Source: Candidatus Kuenenia stuttgartensis (GTDB lineage Bacteria > Planctomycetota > UBA11346). From it: a stretch of DNA of 64,000 nucleotides. Below are positions 52,124 to 61,428 of this stretch, piece by piece. A program made the translations under genes and the position numbers. Numbering within the stretch: the first letter of the stretch is position 1; every line of letters starts with the position of its first letter. Location of the stretch: assembly GCA_945876185.1 (NCBI GenBank), contig CAMCMZ010000008.1, forward strand, positions 19,453-83,452. The letters run 5' to 3'. The notes under the pieces are model-generated. The model was not told where the DNA came from and made no database searches. It saw only the letters and a list, made by a program, of their open reading frames with translations.

Positions 52124-52687
52124 ATGCGTCACTGGCTGATGAAAACCGAACCGTCCGTGTTCTCGCTCGACGACCTGCGTCGCAAAGGCCGCGAGGGCTG
52201 GGATGGCGTGCGCAACTACGAGGCGCGCAACTCCATGCGTGCGATGCGCGTCGGCGATCCGGTCCTGATCTACCACTCCAACGCAGAGACCATCGGCGTC
52301 GCCGGCCTGGCCGAGATTTCCCGCGAGGCCCAGCCCGACGCCACCGCCTGGGATCCGGCGAACGAGCACTTCGATCCGCGCTCGACGCCCGAGCGTCCGC
52401 TCTGGGACCAGGTCGAGGTCGCCTTCGTGCGCGCCTTCCCGCGCCTGGTCACCCGCGAGGACCTCCAGGGCATTCCCGCGTTTTCCGCCAGTCTGCTATG
52501 GAAACGCTCGCGCCTGAGCGTGATCCCGTTGACTGACGCCGAATTCGCGGCGGTGCTGTTTGCAGCGGAACTGCCGGCCGCCGACGGCGATCAGCGCGCC
52601 CGGCCTGAGCGCGCCGCTGCGGTGCGGATCAGGTCAAGCGGCCAGGGTTCCGGCAGGGGACCGTCGCCGAAGCGCGCATCAAGGTGA
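52124..52687 (+). CDS. EVE-domain protein
   Basis: 187 residues from ATG 52124 (MRHWLMKTEPSVFSLDDL). The EVE fold (PUA-like, thymocyte nuclear protein 1 type) is clear: WDGVRNYEARNSMRAM, VGDPVLIYHSNAETIGVAGL, FDPRSTPERPLWDQVEVAFV and LLWKRSRLSVIPL. EVE domains bind modified bases in DNA or RNA. The last 30 codons overlap the 3' end of the convergent transglutaminase gene by about 97 bases and look unstructured, so the functional protein probably ends near residue 155. Confidence 0.92.
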   Translation: MRHWLMKTEPSVFSLDDLRRKGREGWDGVRNYEARNSMRAMRVGDPVLIYHSNAETIGVAGLAEISREAQPDATAWDPANEHFDPRSTPERPLWDQVEVAFVRAFPRLVTREDLQGIPAFSASLLWKRSRLSVIPLTDAEFAAVLFAAELPAADGDQRARPERAAAVRIRSSGQGSGRGPSPKRASR

Positions 52688-54609
52688 CGTTCGAGGGTGC
52701 GGCCGAGGTCGATCCGGCTGCGTTCGCTCAGGCGCGCCACGATCGTGCTGAGGGTGGTCGCAGGTCCGGATCGTATGCCGAGTTCGCGTGCCAAGGCGAA
52801 CAGGTCCGCCTGTCGGCGGTCGAGTTCGGCCCGCCGGGGATCGCGGCGCGGCCGTTGGCGCCAGCGCCACCAACTGACGGCCAGCACGACGAGACCAACC
52901 AGGACGACGATGATGATGAACGGCAGCCGGCGGCGCGCCTCGGCGCGGGCCGCCTCGCGGGCCGCAGTGCGCAGGGTTTCCTCCACCTGGGTCGGCGTGG
53001 ACTCGGGTCCGGTCGGGATCGGCGGGGGTGGTTGGTTGGCGCGGCCCGGCGTCGGGTCGAAGCGGATCCAGCGCCCGTCCGGGCCGGCTACCTCGATCCA
53101 GGCGTGGGCGTGGGTGGCGCGGAACGTCACGCTGGTGCCGTCGAATTCGTCACTGGCGAAGCCGACCACGCAGCGCGTCGCATGGCCGGCCCGGCGCAGC
53201 AGCACCGCGGTGGCGGAAGCGAAGAACTGGCAGTGCCCGCGCCGATCGCCGGCCTTGTCGCTGAACAGGAAGGTCGCGATCGCCCCACCCGGCGAAGCAT
53301 CCGGCGGCGGGAGGTCGAGCGCGTACGAGCGCCCGTCGCGCACGGCGGCGATCACCGCCACCGCAGCGGTTTCCGGCGCCTGGTTGCGCCAGTCGGCCCG
53401 CTCGATGCGGTTCCAGGGCAGGGATTCCAGTTCGACTGGGATCTGACGGCAGCCGGCCAGGCGGTCGAGGTCGAGCGGCATGCCAAGGCCGTCGAGCGCG
53501 ACCTGGTACGTCGCCTCAGCCGATCCCAGTCCCGCCTGGTAGCCGTTGCCTTCGGCGTCGACTTTGACGCCGATCAGGCTGGTCTCGGCCGAGCCATCGA
53601 AGCGCAGCACCACGTCTTCGCCACCGGGCTGGCGCGACAGATGGCCGATCGGCTGGTCGGAGCGCGGCGGGGTGAAGGCGGGTTTGAGGGTTGTGCGCGA
53701 AGCGGACCACGCGATCCGGCCGCGGGTGAACTCCAGACGGTCGAGAGCAAGGGCGCGCAGATAGACCATGCCGTCAGGAACGATCGCGCCGCGCGCGGGG
53801 TCGTTCCAGGTCAGCCGGGCGCAGACGGTCGGATCGCGGCGGATGTCGGGACCGGTGTCGAGGTTCAGGCGCGGATCCAGGCCGCGTCTGGTGGGCTTGT
53901 CCGTCGGCTGCGGAAACTGCTTTTGGCCCTGGTTCTCAATGATTTTCGGCGGCATGGGCCGGATGAGCGGCCGCCCCGCGTACCACCCGGCCAGCGCCAC
54001 GGCGGCGGCAGGCAGCACCGCCCAGCGCAGCCAGCCGAAGCGACCAGCAAGGCGGCCACTGCTGGTCGAGACCGTGCCCCGGGCGCCGCGCTGGCCGCGC
54101 AGCCAGGCGTCGAGCGCGAGCGCGAGCAGCGCGAGACCGACCAGGAACGGCACGCCGGCAGTCAGGCGCGGATCGATGGTCGGGGCGAGCGGCGGGCCGG
54201 TCAGGGTGCGGCCCAGCAGCAGCAGTTCCGCGACCACCAGCGCTGCGAGCAGCGGCAGCCAGCCGGGTCGTGCCGGGATCAGGCACCACCAGGCCGCGAT
54301 CATGCCGCCGACCGCCCACAGCGCCTCGGTACCGTTAGGTCGGTCGAAGCCGAGGATCGACGCGAGAGCCGCGATGAACACCGCTTCGGCGAGGTACCAG
54401 CCCCGCCACGCCGGGGGGATCAGTTCGCCCACGCCACCGGCCAGGAAGAGCACGGCGATGGCGGTGCGGCCCTCGGGATGGGCCCAGGCGAGCCAGCAGG
54501 CGACGGCGGCGAAGCATCCGAGGTGGATCGCGCTCTGGATGAGCGCGGTGCGGGTGCGGCCCGGCAGCGAACTCACCGCACTGCCCCAAATAGGTGATGC
54601 AATCGCCAT
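52591..54609 (-). CDS. Membrane transglutaminase-domain protein
   Basis: 672 residues from ATG 54609; codons further upstream are in repeat E. Several membrane helices (about residues 15-185), a large extracytoplasmic part, then a transglutaminase-like domain with catalytic Cys in RRGHCQFFASATAVLLRRAG, His in ATHAHAWIEV and Asp in RWIRFDPTPG. A further helix near residue 580 and a C-terminal cytoplasmic domain follow. This is the TgpA/DUF3488 arrangement, and it completes a MoxR-DUF58-transglutaminase set on this strand. Such sets are thought to act on envelope proteins; the target here is unknown. Confidence 0.9.
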   Translation of the reverse strand: MAIASPIWGSAVSSLPGRTRTALIQSAIHLGCFAAVACWLAWAHPEGRTAIAVLFLAGGVGELIPPAWRGWYLAEAVFIAALASILGFDRPNGTEALWAVGGMIAAWWCLIPARPGWLPLLAALVVAELLLLGRTLTGPPLAPTIDPRLTAGVPFLVGLALLALALDAWLRGQRGARGTVSTSSGRLAGRFGWLRWAVLPAAAVALAGWYAGRPLIRPMPPKIIENQGQKQFPQPTDKPTRRGLDPRLNLDTGPDIRRDPTVCARLTWNDPARGAIVPDGMVYLRALALDRLEFTRGRIAWSASRTTLKPAFTPPRSDQPIGHLSRQPGGEDVVLRFDGSAETSLIGVKVDAEGNGYQAGLGSAEATYQVALDGLGMPLDLDRLAGCRQIPVELESLPWNRIERADWRNQAPETAAVAVIAAVRDGRSYALDLPPPDASPGGAIATFLFSDKAGDRRGHCQFFASATAVLLRRAGHATRCVVGFASDEFDGTSVTFRATHAHAWIEVAGPDGRWIRFDPTPGRANQPPPPIPTGPESTPTQVEETLRTAAREAARAEARRRLPFIIIVVLVGLVVLAVSWWRWRQRPRRDPRRAELDRRQADLFALARELGIRSGPATTLSTIVARLSERSRIDLGRTLERHLDARFGDGPLPEPWPLDLIRTAAARSGRAR

Positions 54610-54664
54610 GGCCTCCAGCCGCGAATACGGGCAGACCCCATTCCCCCAACTCCAGATAGTTCTT

Positions 54665-54772
54665 GGAAAAATCGCAAGTGCGCCCCAGATGCAAGGCGGG
54701 AGGAAGGAGTTGGGCAGCGCCCAATGACTGACGACCAACGCAGCAGGTGGGGTGCAATTGCGATTTTTTGCT
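54665..54772. repeat. MITE-like inverted-repeat element (family E), short copy
   Basis: Flanked by GGAAAAATCGCAAGTGCGCC and, reverse-complemented on the right, GCAAAAAATCGCAATTGCAC. Internal CTGCTGCGTTGGTCGTC and CTCCCGCCTTGCATCTGGGG (minus strand) match the longer copy at 40784-40986. It fills the gap between the DUF58 stop and the transglutaminase gene. Confidence 0.75.
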
Positions 54773-55960
54773 TCATCGCAGCACGCCCTGCGGCATGGCG
54801 ACAAGATCTTCGACCTCATCGCTGGTGATGAGCAGCGGTCGCGGCGTGAGGTCGCTGAGGTCGATCGGGCGCAGGCTGAGGATCAGCGACGGCTTTCCGC
54901 GCGGAATCAGCCCATGTACGTCGCCCTGGCCGGGCTGAACCAGCGCGAGCGCCTCCATCAACCGCTCGCGGCCGCCATCGATGTGGACGCTCGCGGCCCC
55001 AGCGTCGGCGGCGATGCCGTCCGGCCCGGTCGGCAGCGATCCCGGCAGCAGACTCAGCGTCAAACTCCAGGCGCCGCGCAACAATTCATCGATCAGGGTC
55101 GCGGCGGCGACGATGAGTTTTTCCAGGCCGCGCTGGCCTGATCCTGATCCGACGATCTGGGTGTCGAGCACCAGATGCAGGCGACGGCAACCCAGGGCGT
55201 GGCGCTCGGCGACCAGCAGCCGGCCGGCGCGGGCGCTCGACCGCCATTGCACCCGCTTGGGCGGATCGCCTGGGCGATAATCACGTAGCCGCGCCAGTTC
55301 GTCGTCGCCCGCGTCCTGGGCCGAGGCGTGAGTTTCCAGCCACGAACGCAGCCGTGCTTTCAACGGCTTCGACATGGTGCCCAACGCGGGCAGCACGAGC
55401 ACCTCCTGCGGCGGACTGACCGCCCGCACGGCGCGGATCAGGCCGAAGGGCAGGTCGGCGCGGATGCGCAGCGGTGGCAGTTCGTGCCGGCCCCGGCGCG
55501 GGAAGCGCACCGACCACAGCGCGCGCACCGGATCCGCGCCAAGCGGCTTGAGCTTGGCGACGCTGTCCCAGGCGCCGGTGGTGGGATCGCAGGCGAACAG
55601 AGTCACCGGTGGCGCACCGGGCCGGGCCCACAGCCGGGCTGATACCGTGGCTTCGTCGCGGGCATGCGGGGACGCTGGCACGACCCAGGCCCCGGCAACG
55701 CCTCGGATCCACCATCGTGACAACACCGCCGCCAAACCGACCGCAAAAACCAGGGCGAATCCCAGCACGACCGCGCCGGGCTGCGGCAGCCAGAGCGGGC
55801 ACGACGCCAGCGCGGCGCCTTCGACCAGGGCGATCCAGCCGAGCGTGGTCGGTTCGAGCACGCGCAACGCAGCCGGCGGGCGGCGTCCCGGCGATGCGGC
55901 ACGCGGATCCGCCAACCGTCCGGTCGGCGTGCGAGCGCTTGGTTGTGCCGGGCTGGCCAT
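54773..55960 (-). CDS. DUF58 domain protein
   Basis: 395 residues from ATG 55960, seven bases after the moxR stop. An N-terminal disordered region is followed by two membrane helices (about 50-90), a beta-domain, then the DUF58 signature LARLRDYRPGDPPKRVQWRS and a degenerate vWA-like C-terminal domain (LHLVLDTQIVGSG, without an intact MIDAS). DUF58 proteins are partners of MoxR ATPases in envelope stress and assembly systems. Confidence 0.9.
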   Translation of the reverse strand: MASPAQPSARTPTGRLADPRAASPGRRPPAALRVLEPTTLGWIALVEGAALASCPLWLPQPGAVVLGFALVFAVGLAAVLSRWWIRGVAGAWVVPASPHARDEATVSARLWARPGAPPVTLFACDPTTGAWDSVAKLKPLGADPVRALWSVRFPRRGRHELPPLRIRADLPFGLIRAVRAVSPPQEVLVLPALGTMSKPLKARLRSWLETHASAQDAGDDELARLRDYRPGDPPKRVQWRSSARAGRLLVAERHALGCRRLHLVLDTQIVGSGSGQRGLEKLIVAAATLIDELLRGAWSLTLSLLPGSLPTGPDGIAADAGAASVHIDGGRERLMEALALVQPGQGDVHGLIPRGKPSLILSLRPIDLSDLTPRPLLITSDEVEDLVAMPQGVLR

Positions 55961-55967
55961 CAGCGGT

Positions 55968-56885
<918 letters not shown>

Positions 56886-57110
56886 GAAGGACTGCCTTTT
56901 CGATGGGATGGTCCGATGGGAGGGGTCCGATTGGTCTGGGTCGTATCCAACTGGCGCCGGGATGCGGTCGCGCGCGGACAAGGAGCGGCATGCTGCGGGA
57001 GGTGAACGCTGCCGCCAGCGCCACGTTCAGCTTGCTCGGGGTCTGATGGGCAAGTACAAGGCGCTGGTGCGTCACGCAGTATGACCGGCTGGCGCAGCAA
57101 GGATCATCCC

Positions 57111-57500
57111 ATGTCCGACCTCAATCCCGAAGCCCCGAGCCAGGTTCCTGCTCTACCGGTCAAACCGGATGAACACGGCCAGCACTTCGAAACCATCGCG
57201 AAACGCCACCTCGCCGAACGCATCGCGGAAAAGCATGAGATCAACCAGGCCGTCGCCCTGGCCATCATCCAGACCATGCTCGAGGAGATGGCGGCCGAAC
57301 TGGCCAAGGGCAACCGCCTGGAATTCCGCGACTTCGGCGTGTTCCAGACCGTCGTGCGCAAGGCCCGCACCGCGCTCAACCCCAAGACCCTGGAAAAGGT
57401 CCCGGTCAAGGCGCGCACGGTGGTGAAGTTCAAGCCCGGGCGCCTGCTCAAATCGAAGGTCGTCAACCTCAATCATCCCGTACCGCCGGCGAATCTCTAA
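57111..57500 (+). CDS. HU/IHF-family DNA-binding protein
   Basis: 129 residues from ATG 57111, with AAGGA 7 bases upstream. After a 25-residue Pro-rich extension the HU fold is complete: helix pair (AERIAEKHEINQAVALAIIQ), RLEFRDFGVFQTVVRKART and the DNA-intercalating arm with NPKTLEKVPVKARTVVKFKPG. The N-terminal extension is longer than in E. coli HU. Role: nucleoid structuring or local bending. The next gene starts at the base after its stop. Confidence 0.93.
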   Translation: MSDLNPEAPSQVPALPVKPDEHGQHFETIAKRHLAERIAEKHEINQAVALAIIQTMLEEMAAELAKGNRLEFRDFGVFQTVVRKARTALNPKTLEKVPVKARTVVKFKPGRLLKSKVVNLNHPVPPANL

Positions 57501-58604
57501 ATGCTCCGTCTCGCCATCGCCATCCTGGTCGCTACCGCTTGGTCCAGCGCGGCAGAACCGGGGGATTCCGGCAAGTTCGATCTTTCTTTATTCCGGATCA
57601 AGACCAATGACGAGAATTCGAAAATAGACACCAGCCTGGCTCCAGGGGCTGAGAGCGTCGCACATGGGGCGGTCGAACTTCGTTATGAGCAAATACTGCT
57701 GCTGTGCGACCAGGTCCGCTACGTTCAGACCCTGTTTCCCGGCACCAAGGTGGCGATTCTGGATCATGGCGAAGTGAATTCCGGACCGACCGGGCCCAAG
57801 CCTAATCAAGTCATCTTCGACTCGCTGGCCACTTCGCTGGTCAAGATGCCCCTGCGCATCCGCATGACTCCCAGCCGGATTCGTTGCGATCGCATCGCGA
57901 CGCCAGCAGAAAGCGCGGTCGTGCCGGGAAGCCTTGGGTTAGCCACCTTCACGGCGGTGCTTAGCGATCTTGGCGAGTTCACCGGGGATTCCCGAACCAA
58001 GGTCAATGATGGCTTCGAGTGGAAGGGTCTGAGCGGGTGGGCAGCAACCGTCGAAGCAACCCTGGTCGGCGATGTGGTGCCCAAAGGGCTGGCCAATACC
58101 CGCCTGCGCGAGATGCGTTTTCATGGGCACCCTGGCGACAGCGACCACCAGCGTCGGAACGCCGAGATCAACCGGTACAAACGGCCAATCGGTGGAGTCA
58201 GCATGGCTGATCTGGCCGCCGAACCCCTGGCCGGATATGTCAAGGGCAGGATGATCCGCGTCACCTTTGATGACGATGGCAACGTCGTGAACTCGGGTGT
58301 CGAAGGCTACGCCGAGGGGTCGACCCCCGATGTCTTCCCCAAGCGCGGCACGACCTCCAAGACCGCTCCGGCCAGTCGCGGCAAGGAAGTCATCATCGGC
58401 ACCATCACCAGCGTCGGCAGCGACCGGCTCGACCTGACGGTGAAGAAGCACCCCCATCCCGCCATTCCCACCGACGCGCAGACCACGGTGACCACGCGCG
58501 ATGGCACCGTCCTCGCCCTGGCCGACCTCGTCGCCGGGCAGGAAGTCGAGATCACCCTCGCCAACGGCATCGCCCGTTCGATCCGCATCGTCGGCAAGAA
58601 ATAG
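57501..58604 (+). CDS. Exported protein of unknown function
   Basis: 367 residues. Its ATG directly abuts the HU stop codon, so the two are coupled. Signal peptide (LRLAIAILVATAWSSAAE). The middle (about 40-240) is beta-rich with a LptA/organic-solvent-tolerance flavour (AVELRYEQILLLCDQVRY) but I would not name it. The C-terminal 75 residues (EVIIGTITSVGSDRLDLTVK to the end) resemble a small beta-barrel such as DUF5666. Function unknown. Confidence 0.75.
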   Translation: MLRLAIAILVATAWSSAAEPGDSGKFDLSLFRIKTNDENSKIDTSLAPGAESVAHGAVELRYEQILLLCDQVRYVQTLFPGTKVAILDHGEVNSGPTGPKPNQVIFDSLATSLVKMPLRIRMTPSRIRCDRIATPAESAVVPGSLGLATFTAVLSDLGEFTGDSRTKVNDGFEWKGLSGWAATVEATLVGDVVPKGLANTRLREMRFHGHPGDSDHQRRNAEINRYKRPIGGVSMADLAAEPLAGYVKGRMIRVTFDDDGNVVNSGVEGYAEGSTPDVFPKRGTTSKTAPASRGKEVIIGTITSVGSDRLDLTVKKHPHPAIPTDAQTTVTTRDGTVLALADLVAGQEVEITLANGIARSIRIVGKK

Positions 58605-58632
58605 GACCGCCCGCGATCGCACGCTTGGCCTG

Positions 58633-59724
58633 ATGGTGGCCGGTCGCATCATCCCGGGCATGGACCCGTACCCGGCACAGCCGGCTTCATCCGTAATCCC
58701 CCCCGGCACCCTTGGCTCCGTTCCGCTGGGCAACCCGGCGATCTCGCTGCGCGATCAGCGCGACCGCTCGCGCGCCGCCCTGGCCAGCCTGTTGGTCGGG
58801 GTGCTGATGCTCGGATTGAAGGGGATGGCGTGGTGGTTGACCGGATCGGCGGCGATCCTGTCCGATGCGTTGGAATCGGTGGTGCATGTCGTCGCGGTGG
58901 GGTTCATGTTCTGGGCCTTCCGCTTTTCGGCTGCGCCGCCCGACGCTGAACATCCCTACGGCCATGGCCGGGCGGAGCATCTGTCCGTCGGATTCGAAGG
59001 CGGTCTGGTCGCGGCGGCCGGGCTGATGATCCTGGGCAGCGCCGGCTTCGCGCTCTGGCACGGACGTGAACCGGAACGGATCGCCGAAGGATTCTGGCTC
59101 ATCGTCACCGCGGTGGTGGTGAACCTGACGCTTGGGTTGTGGCTGCTTGCGGTCGGCCGACGTACCAGTTCGGCGATCCTCACCGCCAACGGGCACCATG
59201 TCCTGTCCGACGTCTGGACGAGTGCCGGCGTTCTGGCCGGGGTCGCCGTGCTGTGGCTCATGCCGCCCGGCCCGGCGCGGATCTGGGTCGACGCGGCCGT
59301 CGCGGTGATCCTCGCCGGACTGCTGTTGTGGACGGGCGGCACGCTGGTGCGGCAGGCGGCCTACGGCCTGCTCGACCACGCCGACCAGGAGGTGCTCACG
59401 CGGGTGGTGGCGGCGATCAACGAGATCCGCACGCCGGACTGGATCGATGTCCACAACCTGCGTGGCCGTTCGGTCGGCGACCTCGCCCATGTCGACTTCC
59501 ATCTGGTGGTGCCCAGCACCTGGACGGTGGCGCAGGCGCACGACGTGGTCGAAGCGCTGGAATCCCACATCCTGGTTCGCCTGGGACACCAGGGCACGGT
59601 GCTGATCCACCTCGATCATCCCGCCAATCCATCCTATCTGGCCATCGCCGCCGGGGCGCCGACGGATGGCCCGATCACCATCGCCAGCGCGACCCGGGTC
59701 GAGCCGGTGCTGGCCTCCAACTGA
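58633..59724 (+). CDS. Cation diffusion facilitator (CDF) transporter
   Basis: 363 residues from ATG 58633, or 354 from 58660. Six membrane helices. The first pair holds the metal site in LTGSAAILSDALESVVHVVA and the fifth helix carries HxxxD in ANGHHVLSDVWTSAGV; HPYGHGRAEHL lies between helices 2 and 3. The C-terminal cytoplasmic domain (HNLRGRSVGDLAHVDFHLVV, HILVRLGHQGTVLIHLDHP) is the usual metallochaperone-like fold. Exports divalent metals such as Zn, Fe or Mn by proton exchange. It precedes the arsEFG-like genes by 17 bp. Confidence 0.95.
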   Translation: MVAGRIIPGMDPYPAQPASSVIPPGTLGSVPLGNPAISLRDQRDRSRAALASLLVGVLMLGLKGMAWWLTGSAAILSDALESVVHVVAVGFMFWAFRFSAAPPDAEHPYGHGRAEHLSVGFEGGLVAAAGLMILGSAGFALWHGREPERIAEGFWLIVTAVVVNLTLGLWLLAVGRRTSSAILTANGHHVLSDVWTSAGVLAGVAVLWLMPPGPARIWVDAAVAVILAGLLLWTGGTLVRQAAYGLLDHADQEVLTRVVAAINEIRTPDWIDVHNLRGRSVGDLAHVDFHLVVPSTWTVAQAHDVVEALESHILVRLGHQGTVLIHLDHPANPSYLAIAAGAPTDGPITIASATRVEPVLASN

Positions 59725-59741
59725 GCCGCAAGACGACAGGA

Positions 59742-60002
59742 ATGGAGCCAGCCGGCAGCAACCTGCGCATCGAGATCCTCGGCCGTGGCTGCGCCCAATG
59801 CGACCAGCTCGCCGCGATGGCCGAAGCCGCTGCGCGCGCCAGCGGTCGGCCGTTCGAACTGATCCGCGTCACGGCGCTCGAACGCATCATCGCCTACGAC
59901 GTGGTCGCCACCCCGGCGCTGGTGATCGACGGCACGGTGCGCTGCCTCGGCCGGGTGCCTTCAAGCGATGAACTGCGCGCCTGGTTCGCCGCCGCGCGGT
60001 GA
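59742..60002 (+). CDS. arsE: Small thioredoxin-family protein, ArsE-like
   Basis: 86 residues. A compact thioredoxin fold with the redox pair C17/C20 (ILGRGCAQCDQL), cis-proline region VVATPALVIDG and the end segment RVPSSDELRAWF. This matches the short MTH895/TM0996-type thioredoxins that annotators call ArsE when next to arsF and arsG. It is followed by exactly those two genes. A general thiol-redox role is the alternative. Confidence 0.8.
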   Translation: MEPAGSNLRIEILGRGCAQCDQLAAMAEAAARASGRPFELIRVTALERIIAYDVVATPALVIDGTVRCLGRVPSSDELRAWFAAAR

Positions 60003-60043
60003 ACCACAGCTGTTTCGACGCCCTGCGACGGTAGGCTGCCACC

Positions 60044-60496
60044 GTGCTGAAGCGGATCCTGACCGTCGTGCTGCTCGCCTTCGTCTTCGCCTGCGTGATC
60101 GTATTGATCCTGCCCCGGGGTGAAACGGTGCCCTGGCCGGCTGACGGGATTCCCGCCGCGAGCCAGCCGCAGACCGATGGGATCGCCGTCTATTATCTGC
60201 ACGGTGCGAAGAATTGCCCGGAATGCGCCACCATCGCGCATTTCGCCCAGGCAGCGTTGGCGGCGATGCCACCGTCCGGTCGCCCACGTTTCACCCCAAT
60301 CGACACCGCACGCGAACCACGCTACGCCGCTGCCTTCGCGATGACGGTCAACACCCTGGTCTTGGTGGAGGAACGCGCCGGCGTGGTGGTGCGCTGGCGC
60401 CGGCTGGATGAGGTCTGGCGCTGGATCGAGGATGAGACCAGCTTCGGCCGCAACCTGGCGGCGACGATCACGGCGTTCGCACCCGGAAACCGCTGA
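60044..60496 (+). CDS. arsF: ArsF-like membrane-anchored redox protein
   Basis: 150 residues. One N-terminal membrane helix (ILTVVLLAFVFACVIVLIL), then a thioredoxin-like domain with C58/C61 in YYLHGAKNCPECATI, as in proteins annotated as the nitrophenyl-arsenical nitroreductase subunit ArsF. Its stop overlaps the start of the next gene by one base (TGATG). A role in electron transfer to the downstream membrane protein is plausible. Confidence 0.78.
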   Translation: MLKRILTVVLLAFVFACVIVLILPRGETVPWPADGIPAASQPQTDGIAVYYLHGAKNCPECATIAHFAQAALAAMPPSGRPRFTPIDTAREPRYAAAFAMTVNTLVLVEERAGVVVRWRRLDEVWRWIEDETSFGRNLAATITAFAPGNR

Positions 60497-61179
60497 TGGA
60501 ACTCGCCGTCGCCATCGCCGGCGCCGCCTGGTTGGGCCTCATGGCCACCGCCAGCCCGTGTCCGCTTGCGACCAACGCGGCCGCGCTGGCGTTTCTTGGC
60601 CGTCGCGTCGGCGATCCGCGCGCAGCGGTGATCGGCGGCCTGCTCTTCGTTTTGGCCCAGACCCTGGCCTTCGCAGGCCTGGCGGTGGTATTGGCATGGG
60701 GACTGCTGTCCGCGCCGGTGGTTGCGGCAACGATCGAACAGCACCTCAACCGGATCCTGGGACCAGTGCTGATCTTAGCCGGCATGGTGCTGGCCGGACT
60801 GATCCGCCCGCGCTGGTCGAAGGCGTTTTCAGCCGAGCGGATCCAGCGTCAGGTCGGCAGCGGCTGGTGGTGGGCGCCCATCCTGGGCTTCGTCCTCGCT
60901 TTTGCCTTCTGCCCGGTCACGGCGGCGCTGTTTTTCGCCGGCCTGCTTCCCCTCGCCGTCAAGGCCGACGCACCCCTGGCGATCGCAGCGACCTTCGGCA
61001 TTGCGGCTGCCGCACCGACCACGGTGCTCGCCCTGGTGCTCAGCCTGGCCCTCCACCGCCTGGGCGTGATCGCCGGTGCCATCGATCGCTGGGAACGCTG
61101 GGCCGGGATCGTCACCGGCACCGTGTTCATCCTGATTGGTATCGGCTTGGCCCTGACCTACGTCTTCCGCGTGTGGTGA
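60496..61179 (+). CDS. arsG: ArsG-like permease (CcdA/DsbD-type)
   Basis: 227 residues, six membrane helices. Two intramembrane Cys-Pro pairs, C22-P23 (ATASPCPLATNAA) and C139-P140 (AFAFCPVTAALFF), as in CcdA/DsbD-type proteins. The ASPCPLATN and FCPVTAALFF segments are those of the family annotated as ArsG, aromatic-aminoarsenical efflux permease. Translationally coupled to arsF. Electron transport across the membrane for cytochrome maturation is the alternative reading, but no cytochrome maturation gene is near. Confidence 0.8.
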   Translation: MELAVAIAGAAWLGLMATASPCPLATNAAALAFLGRRVGDPRAAVIGGLLFVLAQTLAFAGLAVVLAWGLLSAPVVAATIEQHLNRILGPVLILAGMVLAGLIRPRWSKAFSAERIQRQVGSGWWWAPILGFVLAFAFCPVTAALFFAGLLPLAVKADAPLAIAATFGIAAAAPTTVLALVLSLALHRLGVIAGAIDRWERWAGIVTGTVFILIGIGLALTYVFRVW

Positions 61180-61250
61180 TTGGGACTGGTGGCCGGAGAT
61201 CGGAAAACAGTCACCGCTGGGCGGGCGGTGGTTCGTTCCCAGTGGCTTAA

Positions 61251-61428
61251 TCAGCGAGCACTTTTACCCATCATGCCACGTAGGACTGGGGGGAATATTT
61301 CGTGAACCCCAGGAGTCCACGCCAAGCGGGAGCAGAGGCGGGTGACGAAGTTGAGATCCGTCTCGTCATGCTGGACCACATAGGCTCGGGGGCCGTACTT
61401 GGCGGTGGCGCCGGACAGCGACCATATC
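61251..61428 (-). pseudogene. vgrG fragment
   Basis: Downstream of the TIGR02270-like gene, about 30 residues (KYGPRAYVVQHDETDLNFVT and the following RLCSRLAW) match the VgrG spike segment usually written as EYxVQYRExDFxFxxRLxEEEG. The rest of the spike is missing, and the frame ends at 61251. It is a scrap left by deletion of a type VI secretion vgrG gene. Confidence 0.65.

Noticed and set aside
52684..54597. A 637-codon plus-strand frame
   Set aside because: Antisense to the transglutaminase gene, with no domain and Arg/Ala/Gly-rich composition.
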